A stretch of 64,000 bases of DNA from Paraburkholderia ginsengisoli NBRC 100965 (GCF_000739735.1 NZ_BBJF01000008.1:62001-126000); one strand, 5' to 3'; shown: positions 32,518 through 42,078, counted from the stretch's first letter. Translations and numbers: made by a program. Notes: generated by a model not told the origin, from the sequence alone.

Positions 32518-34995
32518 CTATGTATAACGGCGACTCTTGAAGCTGACCGTTTGCTTGTAATCCTCCATTGACCCGACGCGACGGATGTTCGCCCACGTAC
32601 CCTTGTAGTACGGAATGATGTTGCGGTCCGTCCATGTCGTCGTGACGTTGTCCTGGATGCCGTTGATGTGACCGAACACCATGAAAGTCTGGTCATGCTT
32701 CTGTTCGGCTGCTGGATATGCCATTGCGTACGTGGACCCAAAGTCGTTGAAGACCTCGACGATATCGCCAGCGCCAATTCCGAGCCCCTGCGCATCGTCC
32801 GGGTTAAGTTCGATATAGGCCATCGGGTCACGAGCGCGGACGAATTCGTTGTACTGGTCGTGGTACACCGTTTGCCAGACTTCGTTCGTGCGGCCGTTGT
32901 TAATCCAGAAGCGGTATTTGCCCTTCTGGTCAGCAACCGTCTTTGGCAGACCCGGCCACGGCGAAGGCTTGAACTGGGCCTTGCCGTCCGGCGTATCGAA
33001 CTTGCCGTCCATGTACATCATCTCGGTACCGACCAGCTTGCCGCCCTCCCACGCCTTGGCAGGCAGTTGCACCCCGTTGTTGGCCATCACGCGCAGCCGT
33101 TCGTAGGTGACCAGATTTCCGGTATCGCCGCCTTGGCTATCTATCTTTTCCACTCCCGGTTGCCCGGCACGACGGAATCCATCGTTGAACGCGTCCTCTT
33201 CGGTCTTCCAGTCGAAACCGTCGAACCGCGCGGCCATCTTCGTGTTGCCATCTTTCTGATACATGGCTCGCAGCGTGTTGGCGACGCGTGCGGCAATGAG
33301 ACAGTCTGGCAGCGCGCTTCCGGGCGGGTCCATGAACCGTTCGGACAGGCGCATGCGGCGCTCACCGTTCATCGACGTCAGGTTCATCTCGCCGGGATGA
33401 GTCGCAGGCAACATGAGGTGCGCGGCCTCTTCGAGCTTGGTCGGGTAAATATTGATATTCGCGACGAACAGGCCGCCCTTCGTCGTCGCATCGTAGATGA
33501 TGTCGACCATTTGTTCCGAGGTCGCCCCACGGGCGCGCTGCATCGCATCCTTCACAATTTGCGAGCGACGCAAGACCACTTCCCGTAGTTGCTGTGCGTT
33601 GTTGCTAGTCTGGAAGTTGTTGCACGCCCACCAGGTCATCATCCGCCCCTTGCCGTTGATGAGCTCCTGGTCGATGTATATCTTCTTGTCGCCCGGATAG
33701 GGTGGGCGCGTATAGCCCTCCTGGTGCCCACCCATGCGTACGCAACCGGTACCCCGCCGTCCGACATTGTGAGTGGCCAGAGCAACGTCCAGTAGCGACG
33801 ACTGAATCAGATAGTTGTCGTTGCCCCAGATGATGCCCTTTTCGTAAGTATGCATCGTTCTCGGAAGCTGGCCCGGCCCCTTCGGCTTATACGACCATTC
33901 CGCTGCGGTCTGAATTTTCTCAACCGGTACGCCCGTGATTTTGCTGCACTCGTCGAGTGACAGCTTGTTGGCCTGGACAGCTGCGTCAAACCCATTCGTA
34001 TGGGTGGCAATGAAGTCTTTGTCAATCCATCCCTGCTGGACCACGTAGGTAAAAATCCCGTTGAACAACGCGATGTCCGTGCCCGGCTGGATATCCAGAT
34101 GCAGCACGTTGTCCTTTCCGGCTACCTGCTCGGCGACCGCGACGGTAGGCGTACGTCGCGGGTCCACGAACACGACTTTGGTCTTCGGGAACGCCTCGCC
34201 AGGGAAGCGCTGCCTTTTCTTGTCGAGCGTCCCGCCCTGCAGGTTCGGCACCCAGTGATTCAGAAAGTAGTTCGTCTGCGTTTCGTACGAATTTGCACCG
34301 ATAGACCAGATGACATCAGCCAGTTCGGCGTCCTCGTATGAATTGTTCAGTTCGCCAACACCCATCTCGCGAGTCGCGTGGCACTCCGAGTTGTACGCCG
34401 GCCGGTTATGGATTCGCACCATCGGCGTTTGCAGCGCAGTAAACATCAGCTTGCCGGAACCCCACGTATTTTCGAAGCCACCGCCTGCACCACCGTGGTC
34501 GAAGGCAGAAAAGACAATACCGCTTGGACCGTCCTTGTCGAGTACCTTCTTCATCAGGCCGGCGTAAAGCGCCATCGCCTGGTCCCAGGTCGTATCCACC
34601 CACTGGTCGCTTAGATAGATGCGCGGTTGTCTCAGCCGCTCCTGGGTGATTCCGTCCGCCGCGTACATGTACATCGCCATCTTGCCGCCGCGTGTCGAAC
34701 TCAAGCCACTGTTCACGACGCAGTTCTTGTCCGGAACAATCATGATGGTGTGGCGCGAGCCATCGCGGTCGGTGACCACGTTTTCCATGGCAGGCGTCAT
34801 GATGAGCGAGAGTGGCGGCACCTGTTTGCGAAAATCAACACCGAGCGCATTCTGGTTGGGAGCGCGCCCACCTTCCTGGTCTTCCGGCCATTTGTACACG
34901 TGATATCCGCATCCGACGATGCAGAAATGGCAGGTCATGTTGGTTCGCTGGGCCGTGACCGGCGGTAGCGCAATGCGGTCCTTATCGGTAGGCAT
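32518..34995 (-). CDS. aioA: arsenite oxidase large subunit (molybdopterin)
   Basis: Oxidises arsenite to arsenate at a Mo-bis-MGD centre in the periplasm; electrons pass to the AioB Rieske centre. The 825-residue chain is the family's usual size. TCHFCIVGCGYH gives the C-x2-C-x3-C ligands of the [3Fe-4S] cluster (Cys22, 25, 29). The sequence stays molybdopterin-oxidoreductase-like throughout (GSGKLMFTALQTP, GRRGTGCVRMGGHQEGYTRP). No signal peptide is present, as usual, since it is exported with AioB. GAGGAG precedes the ATG, 16 bases after aioB. Confidence 0.95.
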   Translation of the reverse strand: MPTDKDRIALPPVTAQRTNMTCHFCIVGCGYHVYKWPEDQEGGRAPNQNALGVDFRKQVPPLSLIMTPAMENVVTDRDGSRHTIMIVPDKNCVVNSGLSSTRGGKMAMYMYAADGITQERLRQPRIYLSDQWVDTTWDQAMALYAGLMKKVLDKDGPSGIVFSAFDHGGAGGGFENTWGSGKLMFTALQTPMVRIHNRPAYNSECHATREMGVGELNNSYEDAELADVIWSIGANSYETQTNYFLNHWVPNLQGGTLDKKRQRFPGEAFPKTKVVFVDPRRTPTVAVAEQVAGKDNVLHLDIQPGTDIALFNGIFTYVVQQGWIDKDFIATHTNGFDAAVQANKLSLDECSKITGVPVEKIQTAAEWSYKPKGPGQLPRTMHTYEKGIIWGNDNYLIQSSLLDVALATHNVGRRGTGCVRMGGHQEGYTRPPYPGDKKIYIDQELINGKGRMMTWWACNNFQTSNNAQQLREVVLRRSQIVKDAMQRARGATSEQMVDIIYDATTKGGLFVANINIYPTKLEEAAHLMLPATHPGEMNLTSMNGERRMRLSERFMDPPGSALPDCLIAARVANTLRAMYQKDGNTKMAARFDGFDWKTEEDAFNDGFRRAGQPGVEKIDSQGGDTGNLVTYERLRVMANNGVQLPAKAWEGGKLVGTEMMYMDGKFDTPDGKAQFKPSPWPGLPKTVADQKGKYRFWINNGRTNEVWQTVYHDQYNEFVRARDPMAYIELNPDDAQGLGIGAGDIVEVFNDFGSTYAMAYPAAEQKHDQTFMVFGHINGIQDNVTTTWTDRNIIPYYKGTWANIRRVGSMEDYKQTVSFKSRRYT

Positions 34996-35011
34996 TTTCA
35001 GCTCCTCGAAC

Positions 35012-35536
35012 TCAGAGAACGTTGGCCTGGCGGCCGTATATCAAACCTTCCACGCCGACTGCTGACACGGTGCCTGACTTCTCGTCATACTGAAGCCGCA
35101 CCCGAGGCAGATTTTCGGTGGCCTGCCCAACAATCATCTGGCCGGCCTTTTCTGCGTCGAACATACTGAAGTGGCAGGGACACTTGAAGACCTTCGTCGT
35201 CGGCTCGTAGACAACGGGGCAGCCCATGTGCGTACACATGGTGCTATAGGCGACGATGTCCCCATCGGGGCCGACGCCACCCGGAACGCGGCTCCCAAGC
35301 TTGAGAGCTGTGCAGGGTGATGCAGCATCCGGATAGGTGAACGTAACAGGGGCGTTGACCGTCATGCGTCCCACCTGTCCTACGGCCTTTTTCGGGTAAG
35401 GGAGCTTCGTCTTGCTGGTATCCACGGGGTTTGCGGCCGAGGCCACGGTGGGAACCAGAGCAGAAGCGGCGGTTGCGGCAATTGAGCCGCCGCCCAACTT
35501 CAGGAATGTACGACGCCGGATTTTGAGTTCTGACAT
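35012..35536 (-). CDS. aioB: arsenite oxidase small Rieske subunit
   Basis: A 174-residue Rieske protein. The N-terminus KIRRRTFLKLGGGSIAATA is a twin-arginine export signal that carries the folded AioAB complex to the periplasm. The [2Fe-2S] ligands are in MCTHMGCPV and FKCPCHFSMFD. The Cys pair that makes the extra disulphide in many Rieske proteins is present (GCP and PCH). First gene of the operon aioB-aioA-moaA. A sigma-54 promoter lies 54 bases upstream. Confidence 0.95.
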   Translation of the reverse strand: MSELKIRRRTFLKLGGGSIAATAASALVPTVASAANPVDTSKTKLPYPKKAVGQVGRMTVNAPVTFTYPDAASPCTALKLGSRVPGGVGPDGDIVAYSTMCTHMGCPVVYEPTTKVFKCPCHFSMFDAEKAGQMIVGQATENLPRVRLQYDEKSGTVSAVGVEGLIYGRQANVL

Positions 35537-35589
35537 GGTCTTCTCCTCGCTTGAATCTTGCTCGTGTAGTCGTTAGCATCGGTTCAACG

Positions 35590-35604
35590 GCAAGACGTAT
35601 GCCA
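35590..35604 (-). promoter_or_regulatory. sigma-54 (-24/-12) promoter of aioBA
   Basis: On the reverse strand the sequence is TGGCATACGTCTTGC, fitting the TGGCAY-N5-TTGC consensus exactly, 54 bases before the aioB ATG. This agrees with AioR being a sigma-54 activator encoded next to it. Confidence 0.85.
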
Positions 35605-35672
35605 AGCGGTTCGACGTCCGCCGGAAGGCTTGCGCACCGTAGGTGTGAATTCAGCAGACCTGATGGACGCCA

Positions 35673-35686
35673 TTACCATCCGGTAA
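35673..35686. promoter_or_regulatory. possible AioR upstream activating site
   Basis: TTACC and GGTAA around four bases, about 70-80 bases upstream of the sigma-54 promoter, which is the distance where enhancer-binding proteins act. It also lies just before aioX. Confidence 0.35.
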
Positions 35687-35712
35687 CGGTTCGTGACGGG
35701 GAGTGAGCCGTT

Positions 35713-36591
35713 ATGTCACCAATTCGTAACATCCGGCGGCGGCAGGTTCTACGCTTCGCGCTAGGCCTTCCCCTGCTCTCGTCCTTCAAGCTTGCGACTG
35801 CCGGCGAAAGCCCGACGGTTGCGTTCGGCACGACTGCCGTATTCCTCGATAACGAAATCAGCCTGCTCGACCGTTGGAGCCGCGAGCTCGGGGAGGTATG
35901 CAACTCTGATGTGAGGTTTGTGCAGCGCAATAGCTATCGTGAGATTGATGACCTGCTTGCTGAGAATCGGCTCGATGTGGCGTGGGTATGCGGGTTTCCA
36001 TACGTCACCAACTCACAAACGATGCGGTTGATGGCGATACCAGACTATCAGGGTAAGCCGCTTTATCGTTCATATCTGATTGTCCCCAGAAACGATACGC
36101 AGACCACCCACATCACGCAGCTTCGAAACCGCGTGTTCGCATTCAGCGACCCGCAATCAAATTCCGGCTTCCTGGTCCCGACCACGGAGCTGATACGTGC
36201 AGGTATCCGGCCGACCAGCTTCTTCAAGAAGTCCTTCTTCACGTATGCGCACCGAAAAGTCGTTGACGCAGTGACGACCGGACTTGCGGATGCGGGCGAG
36301 ATTGATGGATACGTCTACGACACTATCGAGAAGCAGTACCCGGAACGTACCCGCGACGTCCGGGTGGCGTGGCGTTCCCCCCAGTATGGCTTTCCACCGA
36401 TTGTGGCGCGCCGCTCGCTCGACGATGAATCGTTTCTTCGTATCCAGCGCGCACTGCTTGGGATGAAAGACAGGCCTGCAGCTCGGGATGTGCTGCAGCG
36501 ATTGAACCTTGATGGCTTCGTGCCGGACGACGACAAGCTGTTTGACGGCATACGCAGCCTGGTTGCCATTCTGAACTCCGGGCCGGTTTAG
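35713..36591 (+). CDS. aioX: periplasmic arsenite-binding protein
   Basis: A 292-residue PhnD-like binding protein that presents arsenite to AioS. The N-terminus IRNIRRRQVLRFALGLPLL is a signal with paired arginines. The mature protein shows the PhnD fold (DVAWVCGFPYVTN, SDPQSNSGFLVPT, HRKVVDAVTTGLADAG). Cys near position 100 (WVCGFPY) corresponds to the Cys shown in other AioX to be needed for arsenite response. First gene of aioXSR, divergent from aioBA and 9 bases before aioS. Confidence 0.9.
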   Translation: MSPIRNIRRRQVLRFALGLPLLSSFKLATAGESPTVAFGTTAVFLDNEISLLDRWSRELGEVCNSDVRFVQRNSYREIDDLLAENRLDVAWVCGFPYVTNSQTMRLMAIPDYQGKPLYRSYLIVPRNDTQTTHITQLRNRVFAFSDPQSNSGFLVPTTELIRAGIRPTSFFKKSFFTYAHRKVVDAVTTGLADAGEIDGYVYDTIEKQYPERTRDVRVAWRSPQYGFPPIVARRSLDDESFLRIQRALLGMKDRPAARDVLQRLNLDGFVPDDDKLFDGIRSLVAILNSGPV

Positions 36592-36601
36592 GGCCGCGCA
36601 G

Positions 36602-38059
36602 ATGCTGTCCCATCTCAGCTACCGCTACAAGATTCCGCTCGCGCTGAGCGCAGCCATCCTGCTGACGGAAATACTCGTGACCTTCGCGCTTGTAAGCGTA
36701 GCGGTGTCGGATGCCAGAAATGACCTTGAAAGCAGCGCTCAGAATCTGTGCCGCGTTCTTGCATTGTCGGTTCGCGACCCAATGGTCAAGGACGACCTGT
36801 GGCGCGCCTTCGAAGTGATTCGGACGCCGGTGGCGGTCAGGGAGCCCTCGAATCCGCTGAAGGAAATCGTTCTGTTCGACTCGAAGGCTCGGGTGTACGC
36901 CTCGACCTCTCCCCGAAAGGAACCTGTCCAGCGGCCGGTCGCCCAGCTTCCTCCCCAGTTCGGTACGGTCATCTCCCATCTGGGCGGCTCCGGTGACCCG
37001 TTCTTTTTCGACTTTCCGGGATTACTCGCGAGCCGCGACGTCACCGCCGGCATGCCGGTGAATTCGGATGACGGAAGCCGCCTCGGTTATGTGGTGCTGG
37101 TCTATGACGCCAATACCTTTTACGACCGTGTACGGTCAACGTTGCTCAAGCTAGCCGTGGCGACGGTGCCGGCCTTGCTACTGCTCATACCGTTGGGCTG
37201 GGTCTGGGGCGACCGGATGGCGAAACCGCTCCTACGCCTCGCAGCCGCCATGGGCCGCATTGGGAAGGAGCACCCTGAAAAAGTCGGCGCGGGTATCACA
37301 GCCCAAGGGAACGACGAGATAGGTCAACTGGAACAGCAGTTCCAGGCCATGCTCGCCGAACTGGCGCAGAAACAGGCATTGGAGCGCGAAGTGGTTGTCT
37401 CCGAGAGACTCGCGGCGGTAGGCCAGGTGGCGGCCGGCATCGCGCATGAAATCAACAACCCGCTGGGCGGCATGCTGAACGCCATAGATACACTCAACAC
37501 ACATGGTGAACCCGACGCTCAAACCAGAAAGACGTTGGGCTTGCTCGAACGCGGTCTCGCACAAATCCGCGCCACGGTCGGCGCGTTACTGTTTGAGGCT
37601 CGCCTCGATTCGCCGGCAATGAGCCTGTCGGACTGGCAGGATTTGAAGCTGTTGATTGCGCCGCAGATACAGGCAAAGCAGGCAGCGTTTCATTGGGAAA
37701 TTGAACTGGACGAGGCGATTGGACTGCCCGCGCATCTGGTGCGCCAGCTCGTTCTAAATCTGCTGCTCAACGCAGTGAAGGCCGTAGAGGTTGGCGGACG
37801 CGTTGACTGCCTGGTCGCAGTCAACGGACTTGGACTACAAATCACGGTATCGAACACGGGTCAACACATATCCGGCGTGGCCATGGAGCATCTATTCGAG
37901 CCGTTCGGGTCGGTTGCGATAGCCGAGGGCCGGCGCTCGTACAGCCTTGGCCTGTGGGTAAGCTATCAAATCGCGACGCAACTTGGTGGCACAATTTCAG
38001 TCGATAGTGCACCGGGGCGAACGTGTTTTGCAGTGCTGTTACCGGTTACTTCTCCATGA
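36602..38059 (+). CDS. aioS: arsenite-responsive sensor histidine kinase
   Basis: A 485-residue membrane kinase. Two membrane helices (KIPLALSAAILLTEILVTFA at ~10-30 and LAVATVPALLLLIPLGWVW at ~185-205) bracket a periplasmic domain that should touch AioX. A HAMP-like segment, then GIAHEINNPLGGML with the phosphorylated His, and an HATPase_c domain (NLLLNAVKAVEVGG as N-box, SLGLWVSYQ) follow. It passes phosphate to AioR, encoded 14 bases downstream. Confidence 0.9.
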   Translation: MLSHLSYRYKIPLALSAAILLTEILVTFALVSVAVSDARNDLESSAQNLCRVLALSVRDPMVKDDLWRAFEVIRTPVAVREPSNPLKEIVLFDSKARVYASTSPRKEPVQRPVAQLPPQFGTVISHLGGSGDPFFFDFPGLLASRDVTAGMPVNSDDGSRLGYVVLVYDANTFYDRVRSTLLKLAVATVPALLLLIPLGWVWGDRMAKPLLRLAAAMGRIGKEHPEKVGAGITAQGNDEIGQLEQQFQAMLAELAQKQALEREVVVSERLAAVGQVAAGIAHEINNPLGGMLNAIDTLNTHGEPDAQTRKTLGLLERGLAQIRATVGALLFEARLDSPAMSLSDWQDLKLLIAPQIQAKQAAFHWEIELDEAIGLPAHLVRQLVLNLLLNAVKAVEVGGRVDCLVAVNGLGLQITVSNTGQHISGVAMEHLFEPFGSVAIAEGRRSYSLGLWVSYQIATQLGGTISVDSAPGRTCFAVLLPVTSP

Positions 38060-38073
38060 AACAGGAGAGCATC

Positions 38074-39411
38074 ATGTCGACCACGCTTATCTGTGTCGTC
38101 GAGGACGACCCCATCATGGGTGAGTCATTGGCTGACCGCTTCCGTCTGGAAGGTTTCGACGTGGACTGGCATACCGATGGCGAAACCGCCCTGGATGCCT
38201 TGCGGAACCGACCGTATCAGGCCGTCATCAGCGACATCCGGCTACCCGACATATCTGGCGAAGAACTGTTTTCACGTTCAATGGCCACGCACATATCCGT
38301 GCCGCCATTTGTGTTCATCACGGCCTACGCGTCGGTCGACACGGCGGTGTCTCTCCTGAAGAGCGGCGCCGCCGACTACATCACAAAGCCGTTCGACATT
38401 GGCGCACTCGTCGACAAGGTCAGACTTCTCACAGGAACGGGAATTCCTGACCAGGCCATGCCGGCACAGAGCGAGCTGGGTGTGTCGGAGGCGATGCGGC
38501 GTCTTGCGGACCTGGTACCGAGAGTTGCAGGTCGGGCCAAATCGATTCTGATTACCGGCGAATCGGGTGTCGGCAAGGAAGTGCTTGCGCGGTTCATACA
38601 TCGGCATGCACCCGGTGAGACGTTTCCGTTTGTCGCAGTTAACTGTGGCGCCGTCCCGGAGACGCTTCTCGAGTCCGAATTTTTCGGACACGAGAGAGGA
38701 GCCTTCACTGGTGCGGAGCGACAAAAGAAGGGGTACTTCGAGCAGGCCGAGGGTGGCACGCTCTTTCTCGATGAGATAGGCGACTTGCCTCTGTCGATGC
38801 AGGTGAAGTTGCTGCGGGCGCTGCAGGAGCGACGCGTCACGAGAGTCGGCGGTGAGAGAGGATTCGAAACCACCTTTTGGCTGGTCTGCGCGACAAATCG
38901 GGACCTCGCGGAACTGGTCCGGGTCGGGAAGTTTCGGGAGGACCTCTTCTATCGCATCAACATCCTCCAGCTACGCATGCCTGCACTTCGCGACAGGCCC
39001 GACGATGTTTTATGGCTTGCGCACCGCTTCGTGCGCGAAATCGCCACCCGGCTTGGCGAACCGACGAAGCTGTTCCACCCGTCGGCCGAAGCGCGACTCG
39101 CGACCTACGGCTGGCCCGGGAACGTGCGAGAGCTGCAGAACCGCCTCGAGCGCGCGTGCATCGTGTGCTCCCGCAACATGCTTTTCTCCTCCGATATTTT
39201 CGAGGAGGACGGGTCCCAGGCTGCGGCAGCGCTGGATATGGACACTCCACTCGACGGCTACATGACTGCATGCGAAAACGCATTCATTCGTGCGGCTCTG
39301 TTGCAGCACCAAGGCCACATTTCCGAGACCGCCCACGCCCTTGGCATTTCCAGGAAGAGCCTGTGGGAGAAAATGCGAAAACATGCGATTGCAGCCGAAC
39401 CGCTTCATTGA
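38074..39411 (+). CDS. aioR: sigma-54-dependent response regulator for arsenite oxidase
   Basis: A 445-residue NtrC-type activator. Receiver: VVEDDPIMG, phosphoryl Asp in AVISDIRLPD, Lys in DYITKPF. The AAA+ domain has ITGESGVGKEV (Walker A), the GAFTGA sigma-54 contact loop and LFLDEIGDLP. The C-terminal Fis-type helix-turn-helix is ISETAHALGISRKSLWEKM. The ATG at 38074 follows AGGAGAGC; an upstream frame runs into aioS. Matches the sigma-54 promoter found before aioB. Confidence 0.92.
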   Translation: MSTTLICVVEDDPIMGESLADRFRLEGFDVDWHTDGETALDALRNRPYQAVISDIRLPDISGEELFSRSMATHISVPPFVFITAYASVDTAVSLLKSGAADYITKPFDIGALVDKVRLLTGTGIPDQAMPAQSELGVSEAMRRLADLVPRVAGRAKSILITGESGVGKEVLARFIHRHAPGETFPFVAVNCGAVPETLLESEFFGHERGAFTGAERQKKGYFEQAEGGTLFLDEIGDLPLSMQVKLLRALQERRVTRVGGERGFETTFWLVCATNRDLAELVRVGKFREDLFYRINILQLRMPALRDRPDDVLWLAHRFVREIATRLGEPTKLFHPSAEARLATYGWPGNVRELQNRLERACIVCSRNMLFSSDIFEEDGSQAAAALDMDTPLDGYMTACENAFIRAALLQHQGHISETAHALGISRKSLWEKMRKHAIAAEPLH

Positions 39412-39453
39412 ACCGCCCTCGAGGGTGCATCAACCTGCAACTGGAGTACGCCC

Positions 39454-39762
39454 ATGGAATCTCACGATAAGGACGAGCCGCTTGAGACCCGACTGGTTCA
39501 GGTCCGTGGCCAGGTGCAAGGCGTGGGCTATCGGGAGGCCTGCGTACGTCGCGCGAGAGAACTGGGCGTCACCGGTTGGGTCCGCAACCGCATGGATGGT
39601 TCGGTAGAGGCGATGTTGCAGGGCTCGCCGGAGCAACTGGCGGAGATGTGCGCCTGGCTCAGCGAGGGCATGTCCGCAGCGCTTGTCGACGCGATTGAGG
39701 TAACCGAGGTGCCCCCACCGTTTGCCCGCTTTGACAGCTTTGAGCGCATGCCCACCCTGTGA
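39454..39762 (+). CDS. acyP: acylphosphatase
   Basis: A 102-residue small hydrolase of acyl-phosphates. VRGQVQGVGYREACVRRAREL contains the phosphate-binding loop with its Arg, followed by GVTGWVRNRMDGSVEAML with the catalytic Asn. It lies 42 bases after aioR, possibly in the same transcript. Why an acylphosphatase sits with arsenic genes is unclear; acyl-arsenate turnover is only a speculation. Confidence 0.88.
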   Translation: MESHDKDEPLETRLVQVRGQVQGVGYREACVRRARELGVTGWVRNRMDGSVEAMLQGSPEQLAEMCAWLSEGMSAALVDAIEVTEVPPPFARFDSFERMPTL

Positions 39763-39994
39763 GGGCACGCAAAGTGTCGAGTTTGGAACTTTTCCGTCTT
39801 CCTGTATTTCCAGTGCACTGTGGCTGTCCCCGTCAGCGTAGCCGGCCGAGCACGCCAGGAACATATGTCAGGCGCGTTCGTCAGGCGGATAAAATTCATC
39901 CCCACTCGGAGACGCGTCCTGGAATCCCAAGTCCTGCCCCCGGGGCAAATACATTGAAGGCCTCGCTTGCCGGCTACCTTAGTCCCGATTCGCA

Positions 39995-41278
39995 TCAAAA
40001 CTGCAGTCGCACCGCCAGGGCCGCCAAGGTGACAACCAAGATGGGCAGCGTTAAGACGATACCTGTCTTGAAGTAGTAGCCCCATGTGATTGTGACGTTC
40101 TTGCGAGCCAGCACATGCAGCCACAGCAGCGTCGCAAGGGACCCGATTGGCGTTATCTTCGGGCCGAGGTCGCTGCCAATCACGTTGGCGAACACCATGG
40201 CTTCCTTAGCGATTCCGGTGGCATTGCTTGCATCGATAGACAACGCACCCACCAATACCGTCGGCATGTTGTTCATGACCGACGATAAAAATGCTGTGAG
40301 AAGTCCTGTTCCGAGCGCTGCTGCCCACACGCCATGCGCTGCGAGGTAACTAAGAATTTGTGCAACGTAGCCCGTGAGCCCCTGATTTCTCAAGCCGTAC
40401 ACGACGAGGTACATACCTAGGGAGAAGATGACGACTTGCCACGGGGCTTCCTTCAGTACCTTTCTGGTAGAAATAATGTCACCCCTTCCTGCGACGCCCA
40501 GTAGGACGGCCGCACCGACAGCGGCGACAGCGCTGATAGGCACTCCAACGTGCTCAAGACCAAAAAACCCCACTAGCAGCAACGCCAAAACCCACCAGCC
40601 TGCTCTGAAGGTCGAGGCGTCTCGAATCGCTTCTCGAGGTTGCTTGAGCTCAGCCACGTTGTACGCTGCCGGAATATCGCGGCGAAAATAGAACAAAAGC
40701 ATCGCAAGTGTCACGGCAACGGCGACGATGTCGACCGGCACCATTACGCTTGCGTACTCGCCGAAGCCGACTTTAAAAAAGTCTGCTGAGACGATGTTGA
40801 CCAGGTTCGAAACGACTAGCGGCAAACTTGCCATATCTGCGATGAACCCCGCAGCCATGACGAACGCGAGAGTCGCGGCTGGACTGAATCCAAGTGCGAG
40901 CAGCATGGCCATGACGATGGGCGTCAGGATAAGTGCCGCGCCGTCATTTGCGAACAACGCCGCAACAGCTGCGCCAAGCAAAACTAGAAACGCGAACAAC
41001 TTGCGGCCGCTGCCGTTCCCCCACCGTGCAACGTGCAAGGCGGCCCACTCAAAGAATCCCGCCTCATCAAGCAGCAAGCTGATGATAATCACGGCGATAA
41101 ATGTCAGCGTCGCGTTCCAGACAATGTGCCAGACCACCGGAATATCTGAGATATGAATGACTCCGGCCAGGAGCGCAACAACTGCCCCAACGGCCGCACT
41201 CCAACCGATGCCCAGGCCCTTCGGCTGCCAAATGACAAAGGTGATGGTCGCGAAAAATATCGGTATAGCGGTGAACAT
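39995..41278 (-). CDS. arsB: arsenite efflux pump ArsB
   Basis: A 427-residue, 12-helix membrane antiporter that extrudes arsenite. Hydrophobic segments run through the whole chain; FANDGAALILTPIVMAML and the C-terminal NVIGSDLGPKITPIGSLATL are hallmarks of the ArsB/NhaD group. The Met at 41278 has AGGAAG upstream and gives the standard length (429 in E. coli plasmid R773). It lies 157 bases downstream of arsC1 with a hairpin between. A second, unrelated pump (acr3) is encoded at 43493. Confidence 0.93.
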   Translation of the reverse strand: MFTAIPIFFATITFVIWQPKGLGIGWSAAVGAVVALLAGVIHISDIPVVWHIVWNATLTFIAVIIISLLLDEAGFFEWAALHVARWGNGSGRKLFAFLVLLGAAVAALFANDGAALILTPIVMAMLLALGFSPAATLAFVMAAGFIADMASLPLVVSNLVNIVSADFFKVGFGEYASVMVPVDIVAVAVTLAMLLFYFRRDIPAAYNVAELKQPREAIRDASTFRAGWWVLALLLVGFFGLEHVGVPISAVAAVGAAVLLGVAGRGDIISTRKVLKEAPWQVVIFSLGMYLVVYGLRNQGLTGYVAQILSYLAAHGVWAAALGTGLLTAFLSSVMNNMPTVLVGALSIDASNATGIAKEAMVFANVIGSDLGPKITPIGSLATLLWLHVLARKNVTITWGYYFKTGIVLTLPILVVTLAALAVRLQF

Positions 41279-41335
41279 TGACAACTTCCTTATAACCACG
41301 AATGTTCAGTCGGAGAGCCGGCAGCATCGATGCGG

Positions 41336-41357
41336 GTGCCTCTCATGCGAGGCACCA
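41336..41357 (-). terminator. hairpin between arsC1 and arsB
   Basis: GGTGCCTC and GAGGCACC form a perfect 8-bp stem with a 6-base loop in the arsC1-arsB gap; a second GC-rich inverted sequence (GGCCGG/CCGGCC) follows. Without a T run this may be a processing or attenuation element that tunes arsB. Confidence 0.45.
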
Positions 41358-41435
41358 AACGACAATAGGCCGGAAGGGCCGATGCCGGCCGGTTCGAGCT
41401 GGGTGGCTTTCGCGAACGATTGAGCCCTGCGTTTG

Positions 41436-41951
41436 TTACTCGCCTTTGTCGCGCAGCGACGTGCCGATGTTCTGCATTTCCTTCTGGACTGCGATGCGGT
41501 CCAGCTTTTCGAAGGGCAGACTCGCGAAGAGTTCGATGCGCTTTCTCATTTGCGCAAAGGCCCGCAGGAATGCCTTGCGCTTTTCTTCGTCAGAACCTTC
41601 AACCGTCGACGGGTCAGCCACGCCCCAGTGTGCTTTCGCAGGGTGACCGGGCCATATCGGGCAAACCTCGCCCGCCGCGTTGTCACACACCGTGAAAATG
41701 AAGTCGATTTCGGGCGCGCCGTCTTTCGCAAATTCGTCCCAGCTCTTGCTGCGCAGACCTTCGGTCGAAATGCCTTGTGAGCGCAGGAGTTCGAGCGCGA
41801 AAGGATTCGGACTCGTGCCCGGGTGGCTGCCAGCGCTGTAGCCAACGAAACGGTCGCCGGCGAGGTCGTTGAGCGCGGCCTCCGCTAGGATGGAGCGCGC
41901 AGAATTGTGAGTACAAAGGAAGAGTACGTTGTATTTGCGATGTTCGGTCAC
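41436..41951 (-). CDS. arsC: arsenate reductase, LMW-phosphatase type (copy 1)
   Basis: A 171-residue thioredoxin- or mycothiol/glutathione-coupled reductase. VLFLCTHNSARSILAEAALN holds the CX5R anion loop; FTVCDNAAGEVCPIWPGHP carries the conserved Asp and further Cys. The frame is open to 42032, but a GTG at 41951 with GGAGAA 4-5 bases upstream is the better start, leaving the operator outside the gene. Same direction as arsB, divergent from pstS1. Nearly identical to copy 2 at 44569. Confidence 0.9.
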   Translation of the reverse strand: MTEHRKYNVLFLCTHNSARSILAEAALNDLAGDRFVGYSAGSHPGTSPNPFALELLRSQGISTEGLRSKSWDEFAKDGAPEIDFIFTVCDNAAGEVCPIWPGHPAKAHWGVADPSTVEGSDEEKRKAFLRAFAQMRKRIELFASLPFEKLDRIAVQKEMQNIGTSLRDKGE

Positions 41952-41996
41952 GAGGTTCTCCAGTCCGATGCCGGACGATGGTACGTTATACATCAA

Positions 41997-42023
41997 CATC
42001 TCCAATATAATGGAAATGACATG
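41997..42023. promoter_or_regulatory. ArsR operator candidate, module copy 1
   Basis: TCCA-N6-TGGA palindrome inside CATCTCCAATATAATGGAAA, in the arsC1 promoter. The same motif occurs at 45130 and 53175. Confidence 0.6.
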
Positions 42024-42078
42024 TCCCGACAAGTGCTACGGGGCGGATGATGCACCGGGAAGGGCTCGGCTCACGAGC

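Noticed and set aside
32668..33588. 306-residue frame on the plus strand
   Set aside because: Antisense to aioA, whose identity is certain.
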